This document shows positions 1 through 8,311 of a stretch of DNA of 64,000 nt, piece by piece. Where the stretch lies: contig CAZSXU010000001.1 in NCBI GenBank assembly GCA_964610505.1, forward strand, positions 124,001-188,000. Direction: 5' to 3'. The first letter of the stretch is position 1. The number at the start of each line of letters is the position of its first letter. The position numbers were made by a program, and so were the translations under genes. The notes beneath the pieces are model-generated. The model was not told the DNA's origin and searched no databases. It saw nothing but the letters and a program-made list of their open reading frames with translations. The DNA is from CAZSXU01 sp964610505. Its GTDB lineage: Bacteria > Arandabacterota > Arandabacteria > JAGLYR01.

Positions 1-947
1 CGCTTCGCCACTCGCACGCCCTCACGCACGGTTGCCGCGCGGTCGCCCAGGAGGGCGGCGAATCCGGCGTTCAACAGCACGGCATCCCGCCGGGCGCCTC
101 CGTCTCCATTGAGAATGTCCCGAACGTGGGAGGCGTTTTCCTCGGGAGAACCGCCCCCGATGTCCGATACGTCCGAACGAGCGATCCCCGCCTCTTCCGG
201 CGTGAACTGAAACGTCCGGACTCTTCCCCCGTCGAGCACGCTCACTCGAGTGGCGCCCGAAAGGGAAACTTCATCCGTGCCGTCCAGGCCGTGTACGACG
301 AAAGCCTTCTCGGATCCCAGAGTTTCGAGCACGCGGCAGACGACTTCGGTCAACGCGCCGTCGAAGACTCCGATCAGCTGACGTTTGACTCCCGCCGGAT
401 TCGTAAGCGGACCGAGCAGGTTGAAGACGGTCCGGACTCCCATCTGCCTGCGGACGGGCGCGGCGTGCCTCATCGCCGGGTGGTGCTGCGGGGCGAAGAG
501 AAACCCGATACCCACCCGGTCGATGAGGCGGGAGGCGCCGTCCGCCGTCAGCTGGATGTTGACGCCGAGGGCTTCCAGCACATCGGCGCTTCCGCATCTG
601 GAGGAAACGGCGCGGTTGCCGTGCTTCGCCACGGGAATGCCCATCGCCGCCGATACAAGGGCCGCGGCCGTCGAGATGTTGAAGGTGTGCCGAGCGTCTC
701 CTCCCGTTCCGCAGGTGTCGATCAATCCCCTGCGCGCGGGCTGAATGTGAACGGCATTCGCCCGCATCACCGATGCGAAGCCGGCGATTTCCTCCACCGT
801 CTCGCCTTTCATTCGAAGGGCGGTTAGAATGGCCGCCATTCGCGCCTCGTCCAAACGGCCCGACATGATGTCACTCATGAGGCTTCGCGCCTCATCGGCG
901 GACAGGTCCTCCTTGCGGATGAGCTTCTCAAGAATCGGAGTTGCCAT
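1..947 (-). CDS. trpD: Anthranilate phosphoribosyltransferase, C-terminus beyond window edge
   Basis: Transfers phosphoribose from PRPP to anthranilate, the second step of tryptophan synthesis. Reading from ATG at 947, the frame stays open for 315 residues to the window edge, so only about 20-30 C-terminal residues are missing. The PRPP-binding GTGGD motif lies at residues 80-84, followed by the KHGNR motif near 107-111 and SRCGSADVLEALG; these are diagnostic of TrpD. The gene starts 2 nt after the trpG stop, and its AGGAG ribosome site lies inside the last trpG codons, so translation is probably coupled. It is the third gene of trpE-trpG-trpD and falls under the attenuator upstream of trpE. 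Confidence 0.96.
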   Translation of the reverse strand, partial: MATPILEKLIRKEDLSADEARSLMSDIMSGRLDEARMAAILTALRMKGETVEEIAGFASVMRANAVHIQPARRGLIDTCGTGGDARHTFNISTAAALVSAAMGIPVAKHGNRAVSSRCGSADVLEALGVNIQLTADGASRLIDRVGIGFLFAPQHHPAMRHAAPVRRQMGVRTVFNLLGPLTNPAGVKRQLIGVFDGALTEVVCRVLETLGSEKAFVVHGLDGTDEVSLSGATRVSVLDGGRVRTFQFTPEEAGIARSDVSDIGGGSPEENASHVRDILNGDGGARRDAVLLNAGFAALLGDRAATVREGVRVAK

Positions 948-949
948 GA

Positions 950-1531
950 TCAGCTCCTGCGGGAGTGAGTGGTTTCAAGAAAATTGGAGAGCAGCCGTCG
1001 GCCCTCGGGAGTCAGGATCGATTCCGGATGAAACTGAACACCTTCGACGTGCCCCTCCTTCAACCGGACGCCCATGATCTCTCCCCCGGATGTGTACGCC
1101 GACACCTCGAGCGAGGCGGGCAGGGCATCCTCCCGAGCGATGAGGGAGTGATACCGGGTGGCGTTGAAGGGATTCGTCAGTCCCTCGTAGAGCGTTCTTC
1201 CGTCATGATAGACATTGGACACCTTGCCGTGCATCACGCGCCCCGCCCGCTCCACCACACCGCCGAAGACCTCCACGATGCACTGGTGGCCCAGGCAAAT
1301 TCCGAGAACGGGAATCGTCCCGGCGAAGTGCTCGATCAGCGCCTTGGAGATTCCGGCATCCTTCGGCGTTCCGGGCCCCGGGGAGATGATGAGTGACTCG
1401 GGAGAGAGTGCGGCGGCGTCCTCGACGGTGATCCGATCATTGCGGTACACGCGGACGTCCGCGCCCAATTGACCCAGAGCCTGGACGACGTTGAAGGTGA
1501 AAGAATCGTAGTTGTCGATCAAGAGATGCAT
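950..1531 (-). CDS. trpG: Anthranilate synthase component II (glutamine amidotransferase)
   Basis: Class I glutamine amidotransferase of 193 residues that supplies ammonia to TrpE. The oxyanion segment PGPGTP is at 51-56, the nucleophile Cys79 in GICLGHQ, and the His-x-Glu pair in HPE at 168-170, so the catalytic triad is complete. The frame extends 15 codons upstream, but ATG at 1531 begins the family-typical MHLLIDNYDSF and has a GAAAGGG ribosome site about 8 nt upstream. It lies between trpE and trpD, which favours TrpG over PabA, although the two cannot be told apart by sequence and one protein may serve both pathways. Confidence 0.95.
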   Translation of the reverse strand: MHLLIDNYDSFTFNVVQALGQLGADVRVYRNDRITVEDAAALSPESLIISPGPGTPKDAGISKALIEHFAGTIPVLGICLGHQCIVEVFGGVVERAGRVMHGKVSNVYHDGRTLYEGLTNPFNATRYHSLIAREDALPASLEVSAYTSGGEIMGVRLKEGHVEGVQFHPESILTPEGRRLLSNFLETTHSRRS

Positions 1532-1648
1532 CGTAGGAACCCTTTCCCGGCATCGACCTGAAGGAACATCGTCCACTGGCTCCGTCGTTCCATTGCTCCG
1601 GCCTGCGGGCGCACGAAGCCGGAATCCACGGCTCGCGCCCCATCCAGG

Positions 1649-3121
1649 TTAGAAACCTTCCTCCGCGATGGAAATGGCCTGCGTCAGCGCCCGGATTTTG
1701 TCCAGCGTCTCCTGATACTCGCCGGCCGGGTCGGAGTCGGCCACGATCCCGGCTCCCGCCTGGGCAAAGTACTCCGGCCCCCGAACCACGAGCGTTCGAA
1801 TGGCGATGCACATGTCCATGTCCCCCTGTTTTCCAAAGTAACCGACGGCCCCCGCATAGGGCCCCCGGCGCTCATCTTCGAGATCGCTGACAATCTCCAT
1901 CGCCCGAATCTTGGGGGCGCCGGTGACCGTCCCGGCGGGAAACGTCGCCTTCAGTAACTCGAACATATCCAGTTCCGCTCGGAGCGTCCCGGTCACTTGT
2001 GAGACCAGATGCATCACATGAGAGTATTTCTCCACGTGCATAAGGGACTCCATTCGGACGCTTCCCAGCTCACAGACTCTCCCCAGATCGTTGCGGCCGA
2101 GATCGACCAGCATCGTGTGCTCCGCTCTCTCCTTCTCGTTGGAGACAAGCTCTTCCTCCAGTGCGTCATCCTCGGCCGGCGTGTTTCCCCGCGGCCGGGT
2201 ACCGGCGATGGGGCAGAGTGTGGCCTTCCGCCCGTCGAGTTTGACCAGCACTTCCGGGGACGACCCGATCAGCTGGAACTCACCGAAATCGACAAAGAAC
2301 ATGTAGGGAGAGGGATTGAGGATTCGAAGCGCCCGGTAGATCTGAAACGGCCGGACGGTCGTCTCGCCTCGAAGGCGCTGGGAGAGCACGATCTGGAAGG
2401 CATCCCCGGCGAGGATGTGCTCCTTGGCCCGGAGGACTCTCTCCTCGAATGCATCCTTCGCCATGTTGAAGCCCGCCGGCGGCCGGTCGACGGCCGTCTC
2501 TGGTCCCCTCCGCAGATCCAGCGAGGATCCAAGCGCGGCGACCAGGGATTCGATCTGTTCTTGAGCCGCCGTATAGGCGCCCTCGGGGTCCCAGTCCGGC
2601 GGAAGAGTCAGAATCTCGATTTCGCTCCGGACGTGATCGAACACGGCCACGGTCTCGGGAAACAGAAACTGAAAGTCGGGGAATTCCGAACCGGTGCCGG
2701 CGGGCATGGGAATCCTCTCAAAATACCGAATCACATCGTAGGAGATGTACCCCACGGCGCCCGCAAACGGTCCAGGCAGGTGCTCCTCCAGCGATACCCC
2801 CGAAGCGGCCAGTTCCTTCCGCACGATCGCAAAGGGGTCGTTCTGGTTCACGTCTGCACGGATGGATTCCCGCCCCTTACGAATCTCGACCGTGTCATTC
2901 CGGAGAGCAATGCTCGTATGCGGCGAGATCCCGATGAAGGAATACCGGCCCATCTGAATACCCTGCTCCACACTCTCCAGAAGGAACGCCGCCCCGCGCG
3001 ACTTGAGCTTGAGAAACGCGGAGACCGGCGTCTCCAGATCCGCCGGGATGGTCCTGCGGACGGGTACTTTTTTTCCCTCCTTCGCGAGTCTTACGAACTC
3101 TTCCCGTGTCGGTGTGAACAT
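1649..3121 (-). CDS. trpE: Anthranilate synthase component I
   Basis: Chorismate-utilising enzyme of 490 residues that makes anthranilate with TrpG. The N-terminal domain carries the LLES motif (47-50) associated with tryptophan feedback binding. The C-terminal chorismate-binding domain has GSSPE, DLGRNDLGR and GAPKIRAME. An ATG at 3133 is also possible, but ATG at 3121 has the better site (GGGAG, about 5 nt away). The gene lies just downstream of a leader peptide and an intrinsic terminator, so its transcription is probably attenuated by charged tRNA-Trp. A gap of 117 nt without a gene separates it from trpG. Confidence 0.96.
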   Translation of the reverse strand: MFTPTREEFVRLAKEGKKVPVRRTIPADLETPVSAFLKLKSRGAAFLLESVEQGIQMGRYSFIGISPHTSIALRNDTVEIRKGRESIRADVNQNDPFAIVRKELAASGVSLEEHLPGPFAGAVGYISYDVIRYFERIPMPAGTGSEFPDFQFLFPETVAVFDHVRSEIEILTLPPDWDPEGAYTAAQEQIESLVAALGSSLDLRRGPETAVDRPPAGFNMAKDAFEERVLRAKEHILAGDAFQIVLSQRLRGETTVRPFQIYRALRILNPSPYMFFVDFGEFQLIGSSPEVLVKLDGRKATLCPIAGTRPRGNTPAEDDALEEELVSNEKERAEHTMLVDLGRNDLGRVCELGSVRMESLMHVEKYSHVMHLVSQVTGTLRAELDMFELLKATFPAGTVTGAPKIRAMEIVSDLEDERRGPYAGAVGYFGKQGDMDMCIAIRTLVVRGPEYFAQAGAGIVADSDPAGEYQETLDKIRALTQAISIAEEGF

Positions 3122-3157
3122 TCCGTCTCCCATGCTCTCGGCCCGAACCCTCGGGCC

Positions 3158-3190
3158 AAAAAAGAAACCCACTATCGAATGGATAGTGGG
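3158..3190 (-). terminator. trp attenuator terminator hairpin
   Basis: On the minus strand CCCACTAT and ATAGTGGG form an 8-bp stem with a 7-nt loop, followed directly by TTTCTTTTTT: a textbook intrinsic terminator. It sits between the Trp-rich leader peptide and trpE. It has no gene of its own to terminate, which is what an attenuator requires. Confidence 0.93.
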
Positions 3191-3261
3191 CTCTGGCGTC
3201 GGCTCTGTTTCGGAGGTCTAACCGGAATCGATGGGAACCGCAGATACCACTATCCTAGTGG
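3181..3261 (-). promoter_or_regulatory. trp leader alternative hairpins (pause and antiterminator)
   Basis: In the leader RNA, CCACTA (3261-3256) pairs with TAGTGG (3252-3247) to form a pause hairpin. GGATAGTGG (3255-3247) is instead perfectly complementary to CCACTATCC (3189-3181), the ascending arm of the terminator. Stalling at the Trp codons (3289-3275) would cover the first arm, free the second and block the terminator. The order 1:2, 2:3 and 3:4 is that of the enteric trp attenuator. Confidence 0.9.
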
Positions 3262-3355
3262 GGATGATGGAATACCACCACCAGGACCAATATCGCGTCA
3301 GCCGGCAGTACATCTCCAGCAGAGCGAAGCATCTGGGGTTCGAGGTCCGGTTCAT
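3218..3355 (-). CDS. trpL: Trp leader peptide
   Basis: A 45-codon frame starting at ATG 3355 (AGG ribosome site 8 nt upstream) and ending at TAG 3218. Residues 22-28 read YWSWWWY, giving four Trp codons within five positions. The peptide begins about 60 nt after the predicted transcription start, and its stop lies 27 nt before the terminator stem. A ribosome that reaches the stop therefore leaves the terminator free, while one stalled on Trp codons does not. Leader peptides of the enteric type are shorter (14 residues in E. coli). An internal ATG at 3313 could be the true start but has no well-spaced ribosome site. Confidence 0.88.
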   Translation of the reverse strand: MNRTSNPRCFALLEMYCRLTRYWSWWWYSIIPTRIVVSAVPIDSG

Positions 3356-3421
3356 CACGTTTACCTGTCGTCCTTCCCGTTCGCGTACGAAACGATCCCT
3401 CCGGATCCTACCTTGAAAACA

Positions 3422-3450
3422 ATTCTACCACGACGAGCGGCCGATGTCAA
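3422..3450 (-). promoter_or_regulatory. trp operon promoter (sigma70 type)
   Basis: -35 TTGACA (3450-3445) and -10 TAGAAT (3427-3422) are separated by exactly 17 nt. The predicted start is near 3415, about 60 nt before the leader-peptide ATG. Confidence 0.88.
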
Positions 3451-3630
3451 GACTCGGTGACACGTCAAGGATTTCCCCCGGTCATGCCCGATGCGGGTTT
3501 TACTCACGGAACGCCAATCGAGATCCTCCCACACACGGATGCGCAAGGGGATGCAAAACCAGAAACTCGAGATTCGGAACCGGCACGCCCTTGCGCGACC
3601 GCCGGTATGCAAAGGCATCGACTTCCTCTA

Positions 3631-3660
3631 TTGATCTGAAACTCGGGCAACCTGTAGAAT
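3631..3660 (+). promoter_or_regulatory. Possible promoter of the octahaem cytochrome gene
   Basis: TTGATC (3631-3636) and TAGAAT (3655-3660) are 18 nt apart, 60 nt before the start codon of the cytochrome gene. Confidence 0.5.
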
Positions 3661-3720
3661 CTGACGGTGCGGAGTCGAAGTTCTCAGATTCTCGGTTCCC
3701 GGAACCCTGGAGGTGTCACG

Positions 3721-5244
3721 ATGTCGCCCTCGACGGTATTGAGAACACTCTTCTTCTCACTCGCCCTCACGGCACTCACGGCCGGAGTCCTCCCCGGAGG
3801 ATTCGTCTACGCTCAATCCTCGCCACGCGGGGATTCTGCAACGAGTCCCAGCGAAGCGACGGAAACCTGCGTGGATTGCCATTCCCTGGCCACGCCCGGC
3901 ATCGTATCCGACTGGCTGAAATCGCGACACGCCCAAACCACCGTAGCCGAGGCGCTGGTGAAGGAAGCTGTGGAACGGCGGGTTTCAGCGGAAAACATTC
4001 CTGACGAGCTATTGGAGTCCTCCGTCGGCTGTGCCGAGTGCCACATGCTCCATCCCGAGAAGCATGCCGACACGTTTGAGCACATGGACGCCGACATCCA
4101 TGTGGTGGTCACTCCGACGGACTGCGCAACCTGCCACAGGGTCGAGGCCGACGAGTACTCGATGAACCTGATGAGCCACGCGTACGGCAATCTGGCCGAC
4201 AACAGTCTCTACATGGCGCTGGTCGGCACAATCAACGGGATTCAGCACTTCGACGGCGAAGGGCTCGTCGCGGGTCGCCCGGATGATCTCACGAATGCAG
4301 AATCGTGCTTCTATTGTCACGGCACTCGCGTCGAGGTGACCGGAACTCGAACGTTGGAAACGGACATCGGAGACCTGGAGTTCCCGGTTCTCTCCGGATG
4401 GCCCAATCAGGGCGTGGGACGGGTGAACCCCGACGGCAGCCTGGGATGCTGCGCCTCCTGCCATACGCGGCACCGGTTTTCCATCGACGTAGCGAGGAAA
4501 CCGGCGACCTGTTCGGAATGCCACAAGGGCCCCGACGTTCCCGCCTACAAGGTCTACGCCGTCAGCAAGCACGGGAATCTTTACGCGTCGCACAAGACGG
4601 AGTGGGAGTTCGGAAGCGTGCCCTGGGTTCCGGGAAGGGATTTCTCGGCGCCGACCTGCGCCGCGTGTCACGCGAGTCTTCTGGCGACTGAAGACGGGCA
4701 GGTCATCGCCCAGAGGACGCACCGGATGAATGATCGGCTCGAGTGGCGGATTTTCGGTCTCCCCTACGCGCACCCACATCCTCTCTCACCCAGCACGAGC
4801 GGCATTCGAAACGCCGGAGGCCTGCCGCTCCCAACGGCACTGACGGGCCAACCGGCCGCCGAATTCCTGATCGGACAGGACGAGATGGACGCGCGGCGCG
4901 GGCGTCTTCAGCAAGTGTGTCTCACCTGCCACGCCTCCGGGTGGGTGGAACCGCAGTTTGCGCGCTTGCATCATGTGATCGAGACGGCGAATGAGATGAC
5001 ACTGACGGCCACGAAGATTCTGTCCGAGGCGTGGACGCGGGGTCTGGCCGAAGGCCCCGTACAGGGCGGTAACCCGTTCGATGAACCCATCGAGAAGATG
5101 TGGGTCGAGCAGTGGCTCTTCTACGCCAACTCCACTCGCTTCGCCTCCGCCATGGGCGGCGCGGACTACGGCGCCTTCGCCAACGGGCGGTGGAGTCTTT
5201 CAAAGAACGCGAGGGAAATGGAGGAGTGGCTGAGGGGGCGGTAG
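3721..5244 (+). CDS. Octahaem c-type cytochrome, hydroxylamine-oxidoreductase family
   Basis: Exported 507-residue protein with a signal peptide ending near residue 31 and eight CxxCH haem sites at about 50, 104, 135, 196, 244, 264, 313 and 400. All eight are CxxCH; none is the CxxCK found at the catalytic haem of octahaem nitrite reductases. The C-terminal stretch around FYANSTRFASAM, followed by ADYGAF, matches the HAO family. ATG at 3721 follows GGAGGTG and begins the signal peptide. The enzyme could oxidise hydroxylamine or reduce nitrite or hydroxylamine; direction depends on the Tyr cross-link to the active haem, which cannot be decided by eye. No quinol-oxidising partner cytochrome is adjacent, so the electron partner is unknown. 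Confidence 0.88.
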   Translation: MSPSTVLRTLFFSLALTALTAGVLPGGFVYAQSSPRGDSATSPSEATETCVDCHSLATPGIVSDWLKSRHAQTTVAEALVKEAVERRVSAENIPDELLESSVGCAECHMLHPEKHADTFEHMDADIHVVVTPTDCATCHRVEADEYSMNLMSHAYGNLADNSLYMALVGTINGIQHFDGEGLVAGRPDDLTNAESCFYCHGTRVEVTGTRTLETDIGDLEFPVLSGWPNQGVGRVNPDGSLGCCASCHTRHRFSIDVARKPATCSECHKGPDVPAYKVYAVSKHGNLYASHKTEWEFGSVPWVPGRDFSAPTCAACHASLLATEDGQVIAQRTHRMNDRLEWRIFGLPYAHPHPLSPSTSGIRNAGGLPLPTALTGQPAAEFLIGQDEMDARRGRLQQVCLTCHASGWVEPQFARLHHVIETANEMTLTATKILSEAWTRGLAEGPVQGGNPFDEPIEKMWVEQWLFYANSTRFASAMGGADYGAFANGRWSLSKNAREMEEWLRGR

Positions 5245-5255
5245 GGCGGGGAGGG

Positions 5256-5286
5256 GATAGGTCCTATGGGTCCTATAGGACCTATC
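5256..5286. repeat. Palindromic repeat, family 1, copy a
   Basis: Arms GATAGGTCCTAT and ATAGGACCTATC (12 bp, perfect) with a 7-nt loop, between two convergent genes and 12 nt after the cytochrome stop. Copy b at 7725 has the same arms and loop length. It may act as a bidirectional terminator, although neither side has a T tract. Confidence 0.85.
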
Positions 5287-5306
5287 CACCCTTCACCCTT
5301 CACCCC

Positions 5307-6374
5307 TCACTCTACAAGCCGGATCTCAATCTCAAACACCCACGGCCACCACTTGCCGGTCACGAAGAGCCGTTCATTCTCTTCGTCCCAGGCAATACCG
5401 TTGAGGACGTTCGCGGGTCCCGCCTCTTCCGGAGTGAGTAGGCCCTGAAGCTCGATCCAGCCTGTGACGCGCCCCGTCGCCGGATTGATCCGCGCGATAC
5501 GATCCGTCAGGTACACGTTGGCCCACACCTCGCCCTCGATGTACTCCAGCTCGTTGATTCGCCGCACGGGTCCCGCGTCCGAGAATACGTCCACTTCGCC
5601 GATCCGCTCGAAGGTATCCGGATTCAGGAAGTAGAGCTTTGGGTTTCCATCGCTCATGATGAGGCGCGTGCCGTCGTGCGTGAGCCCCCACCCTTGCGTC
5701 GGGTACGTGAACTGGCCCAGGGAATCAAAGCTGGCCCAATCGTAGATGAAACCCACGTATGACTGCCAGGTCAGCTGCAGGATCCGATCACCGAAGAGCG
5801 TGATTCCTTCGCCGAAGTGCGGCCGCGGGAGATCCCGCTGCTGCAGGACGTCTCCGGTTTCCAGGTCCACCTTCCGGAGAGACGAACTTCCCGTGAGTCC
5901 GGTTCCCTCATAGAGGAATCCGTCGTGGAAGATCAGTCCCTGTGTGTACGCGCCGGGGTCGTGCGGATAGCGGTTGACGATTTCGTAGGTGTAGGTCTGC
6001 TCTTCCTCCGGTTCCCACTCCGTCACGGTAATTTCGAGATCGCCTCGAGTCTCGAGTTTCCCGTCGCCGACGAAGACGGTGACCGTGCAGGCTCCCGCGC
6101 TTTCGGGCGCCGTCCAGAGCACGGAAGCCAGATCCGATGCACCGGAGAAGTTCCCCCCCGAGGCCTGCCACCGGTACTCCAGCCGGTCCCCGTCGGGATC
6201 CGACGCATCGACGGTGACCATCGCTGTACTATCCGTCAAAACGGAGGACGGATCCGCCGTGAGAGAGCGGATCACGGGCGGGTGATTCACCGAATCCGGA
6301 TCCAGAATGCAGCCGGCGGCGATACCCAGAGCCAGCGCGGCCATGCACAGCATGATAGACTTCGGCAAACTCAT
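5307..6374 (-). CDS. Glutaminyl-peptide cyclotransferase-like lipoprotein
   Basis: A 355-residue lipoprotein: the hydrophobic N-terminus ends in a lipobox (LGIAAGC) near residue 21. Residues about 30-115 form an Ig/PKD-like domain (DPDGDRLEYRW). The rest is a glutamine-cyclotransferase beta-propeller (PHDPGAYTQGL, YEGTG, GWGLTHDG, NELEYIEGEVWANVY, NVLNGIAWD). The family converts N-terminal Gln to pyroglutamate on exported proteins. ATG at 6374 was chosen because it begins the lipoprotein signal; its ribosome site is weak and the frame stays open to 6443. It is convergent with the cytochrome gene, with a palindromic repeat between them. Confidence 0.85.
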   Translation of the reverse strand: MSLPKSIMLCMAALALGIAAGCILDPDSVNHPPVIRSLTADPSSVLTDSTAMVTVDASDPDGDRLEYRWQASGGNFSGASDLASVLWTAPESAGACTVTVFVGDGKLETRGDLEITVTEWEPEEEQTYTYEIVNRYPHDPGAYTQGLIFHDGFLYEGTGLTGSSSLRKVDLETGDVLQQRDLPRPHFGEGITLFGDRILQLTWQSYVGFIYDWASFDSLGQFTYPTQGWGLTHDGTRLIMSDGNPKLYFLNPDTFERIGEVDVFSDAGPVRRINELEYIEGEVWANVYLTDRIARINPATGRVTGWIELQGLLTPEEAGPANVLNGIAWDEENERLFVTGKWWPWVFEIEIRLVE

Positions 6375-6538
6375 TCGCTTTCGACCCCGTCCGGAAGTTG
6401 CATCTCTGATTCTCAGTCTACTCAGGGAACCCCGGAACGTCAACGCACCGTCGAACCGCCGCCGATTTTTCTCTTTTCGCAGTCCCCAAACTGGAATACG
6501 CTGTGGGGTCCCCCCCCTTCATGTTCCGAGGCTCCGTC

Positions 6539-7714
6539 ATGAACGTACGAGAGTACTGGTCACTTAATCCCGAGGTTGCTCACCTCAACCATGGAAGCTT
6601 CGGTGCGTGCCCGAAGCCGGTCCTTAAGTGCCAGCGCGCGCTGCGGCAACGGATGGAAGTGGAGCCCGTCCGGTTCTTCGTTCACGAGCTCGAGGAGCTG
6701 CTCGATGAGGCTCGCCGGACGCTCGCGCAATTCGTCGGAGCCGATCCGGCGGGGCTGGTCTTCGTCACCAATGCCACCACGGCAACCAACACCGTGCTTC
6801 GCTCCCTGAACTTCAAACCCGGTGATGAGTTACTGGTAACGGATCATGAATACAACGCCGTCCGGAATGCTCTCGACCACGCCGCCGCCCTTAGCGGGGC
6901 AGAAGTCAGAGTCGCTGAGATTCCCTTCCCCTTGATCTCTTCGGATGACGCGGTCGAAGCGGTTCTTGCTCAAGTGACCGATCGCACTCGCTTCTGTCTG
7001 ATCGACCACATCACGAGCGCCACGGCCCTGGTTCTTCCGATCTCGACGATCGTTCGAGAGATGAGGGCCCGCGGAATTCCCATTTTCATCGACGGTGCCC
7101 ACGGTCCCGGCATGGTCCCGCTCGACATCCGGGCCATCGGGGCCGATTTCTACACGGGGAATTGCCACAAGTGGTTGTGCGCCCCCAAGGGGTCCGCCTT
7201 CCTGTGGGTTTCCGAGGACTGGCGGAACGTCATCCGCCCCCTGGTCATCAGCCACGGGGCGAACTCACCCAGACAGGATCGATCGAGGTACTTTCTCGAG
7301 TTCGACTGGGTGGGGTCATCGGATCCAACGGCCTATCTCTCGGTGCCCGAGGCCATCCGGTTCATGGGATCCCTTCTACCCGGTGGATGGCCCGACCTCA
7401 TGGAGCACAACCGCCGGACCGCTCTGTCCGCCAGGCGGAAGGTCTGTGAGGCATTAAGGATCCCTCCTCCCTGCCCTGAAGAGATGATCGGGTCGATCGC
7501 CTCCTTTCCTCTTCCGGACGCCGAGGACTCGACAACGGGCGGCCTTGGTGGTCACGATCTCATCCACCGGGAGCTCTTCGACCGGTATCAAATTGAAATC
7601 CCCATCTTCACCTGGCCCAAGCCTCCAAGGAGAGTTCTTCGAATTTCCTCACAGATCTACAACTCGCCCGAGGAGTATGAAAATCTCGCTCGAGCGCTGG
7701 GGGAACTGCTGTAA
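6539..7714 (+). CDS. Class V PLP-dependent aminotransferase (isopenicillin-N-epimerase-like)
   Basis: A 391-residue fold-type I PLP enzyme. The N-terminal LNHGSFG motif and NATTATNT segment are typical of the isopenicillin-N epimerase/cysteine desulfurase group. The cofactor Asp-x-x-His pair is IDGAHGPG, and the Schiff-base lysine is Lys211 in GNCHKWLCAPKG. No desulfurase active-site Cys loop is evident near the C-terminus, so an epimerase, aminotransferase or lyase is more likely than a desulfurase. ATG at 6539 follows GAGG by 7 nt; upstream in-frame ATGs lack such a site. It diverges from the cyclotransferase gene. The substrate is unknown. Confidence 0.85.
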   Translation: MNVREYWSLNPEVAHLNHGSFGACPKPVLKCQRALRQRMEVEPVRFFVHELEELLDEARRTLAQFVGADPAGLVFVTNATTATNTVLRSLNFKPGDELLVTDHEYNAVRNALDHAAALSGAEVRVAEIPFPLISSDDAVEAVLAQVTDRTRFCLIDHITSATALVLPISTIVREMRARGIPIFIDGAHGPGMVPLDIRAIGADFYTGNCHKWLCAPKGSAFLWVSEDWRNVIRPLVISHGANSPRQDRSRYFLEFDWVGSSDPTAYLSVPEAIRFMGSLLPGGWPDLMEHNRRTALSARRKVCEALRIPPPCPEEMIGSIASFPLPDAEDSTTGGLGGHDLIHRELFDRYQIEIPIFTWPKPPRRVLRISSQIYNSPEEYENLARALGELL

Positions 7715-7724
7715 CTGCAGTTCA

Positions 7725-7753
7725 ATAGGTCCTATAGGACACATAGGACCTAT
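7725..7753. repeat. Palindromic repeat, family 1, copy b
   Basis: Arms ATAGGTCCTAT and ATAGGACCTAT (11 bp, perfect) with a 7-nt loop, starting 11 nt after the aminotransferase stop. Arms, loop length and position after a stop codon match copy a at 5256. Confidence 0.85.
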
Positions 7754-7785
7754 CCTCCCCAATCCCCACCCCTGCAGTTTCCCCC

Positions 7786-7814
7786 TTGACGATCTGCGAC
7801 ATTTGTCATATATT
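7786..7814 (+). promoter_or_regulatory. Promoter with BlaI-type operator in the spacer
   Basis: TTGACG (7786-7791) and TATATT (7809-7814) are 17 nt apart. The dyad CGACA-TT-TGTCA (7797-7808) fills the second half of the spacer. The same layout recurs before the BlaI-like gene. A weaker half-matching dyad (TGACA-AG-TGTAG) lies at about 7820-7831. BlaI/MecI dimers bind such ACA/TGT dyads. Confidence 0.78.
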
Positions 7815-7912
7815 AAATGTGACAAGTGTAGCAATTGTTGAACGGTGACCGGCAAACACCGCCGGGCCGGTCGCAAGCCAGCCGGTCACTGCAGCCAGGG
7901 AGGTACAATACC

Positions 7913-8311
7913 ATGGGAAAGCGTCAGTTGGCCGTCGTCGGAGCTGTTGCGGTTGCGGTCATTGCCGTCGCGGGCAGTGCTTCGTCCGCTCGAGCTCTTG
8001 AGGAAGATGTCACAATGCCGCAGATCATCCCCGGGTCCTACATCTTGCCGGAATACCCGGAGGACGCCCGTAAGGCCGGAATCGAGGGCACCGTCCTCGT
8101 CGACGTCCTGGTGAACAAGCACGGACAGGTGGCCGCCGTCACGGTGAAGGAAGGAATCGAGGAATGTCCGTCGATGGATCGGAGCGCCGTCTCCGCCGTC
8201 CGCCAGTGGACCTTCGTGCCGGCAACGAAGGACGGGAAGGCCATCGAGATCGAGGTTACGGTCCCGATCAAGTTCGTCCTCGATGACAAGAAATGCAGGA
8301 AGGAGAAGTAA
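7913..8311 (+). CDS. Small exported TonB C-terminal-domain protein
   Basis: A 132-residue protein: a signal peptide or single N-terminal anchor (to about residue 29), then a TonB C-terminal domain (YPEDARKAGIEGTVLVDVLV, AVRQWTFVPA, VPIKFVL). It lacks the proline-rich spacer of full TonB, so it cannot span the periplasm. GGGAGG precedes ATG 7913. Its domain is nearly the same as the C-terminal domain of the BlaR1-like protein at 9107 (both have IPGSY-LPEYPEDAR), and both genes carry the same operator. It may be a target or partner of that sensor. Its function is unknown. Confidence 0.85.
   Translation: MGKRQLAVVGAVAVAVIAVAGSASSARALEEDVTMPQIIPGSYILPEYPEDARKAGIEGTVLVDVLVNKHGQVAAVTVKEGIEECPSMDRSAVSAVRQWTFVPATKDGKAIEIEVTVPIKFVLDDKKCRKEK

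Noticed and set aside
2009..3460. 483-codon open frame on the plus strand
   Set aside because: It is antisense to trpE and its leader, without any recognisable motif or ribosome site.
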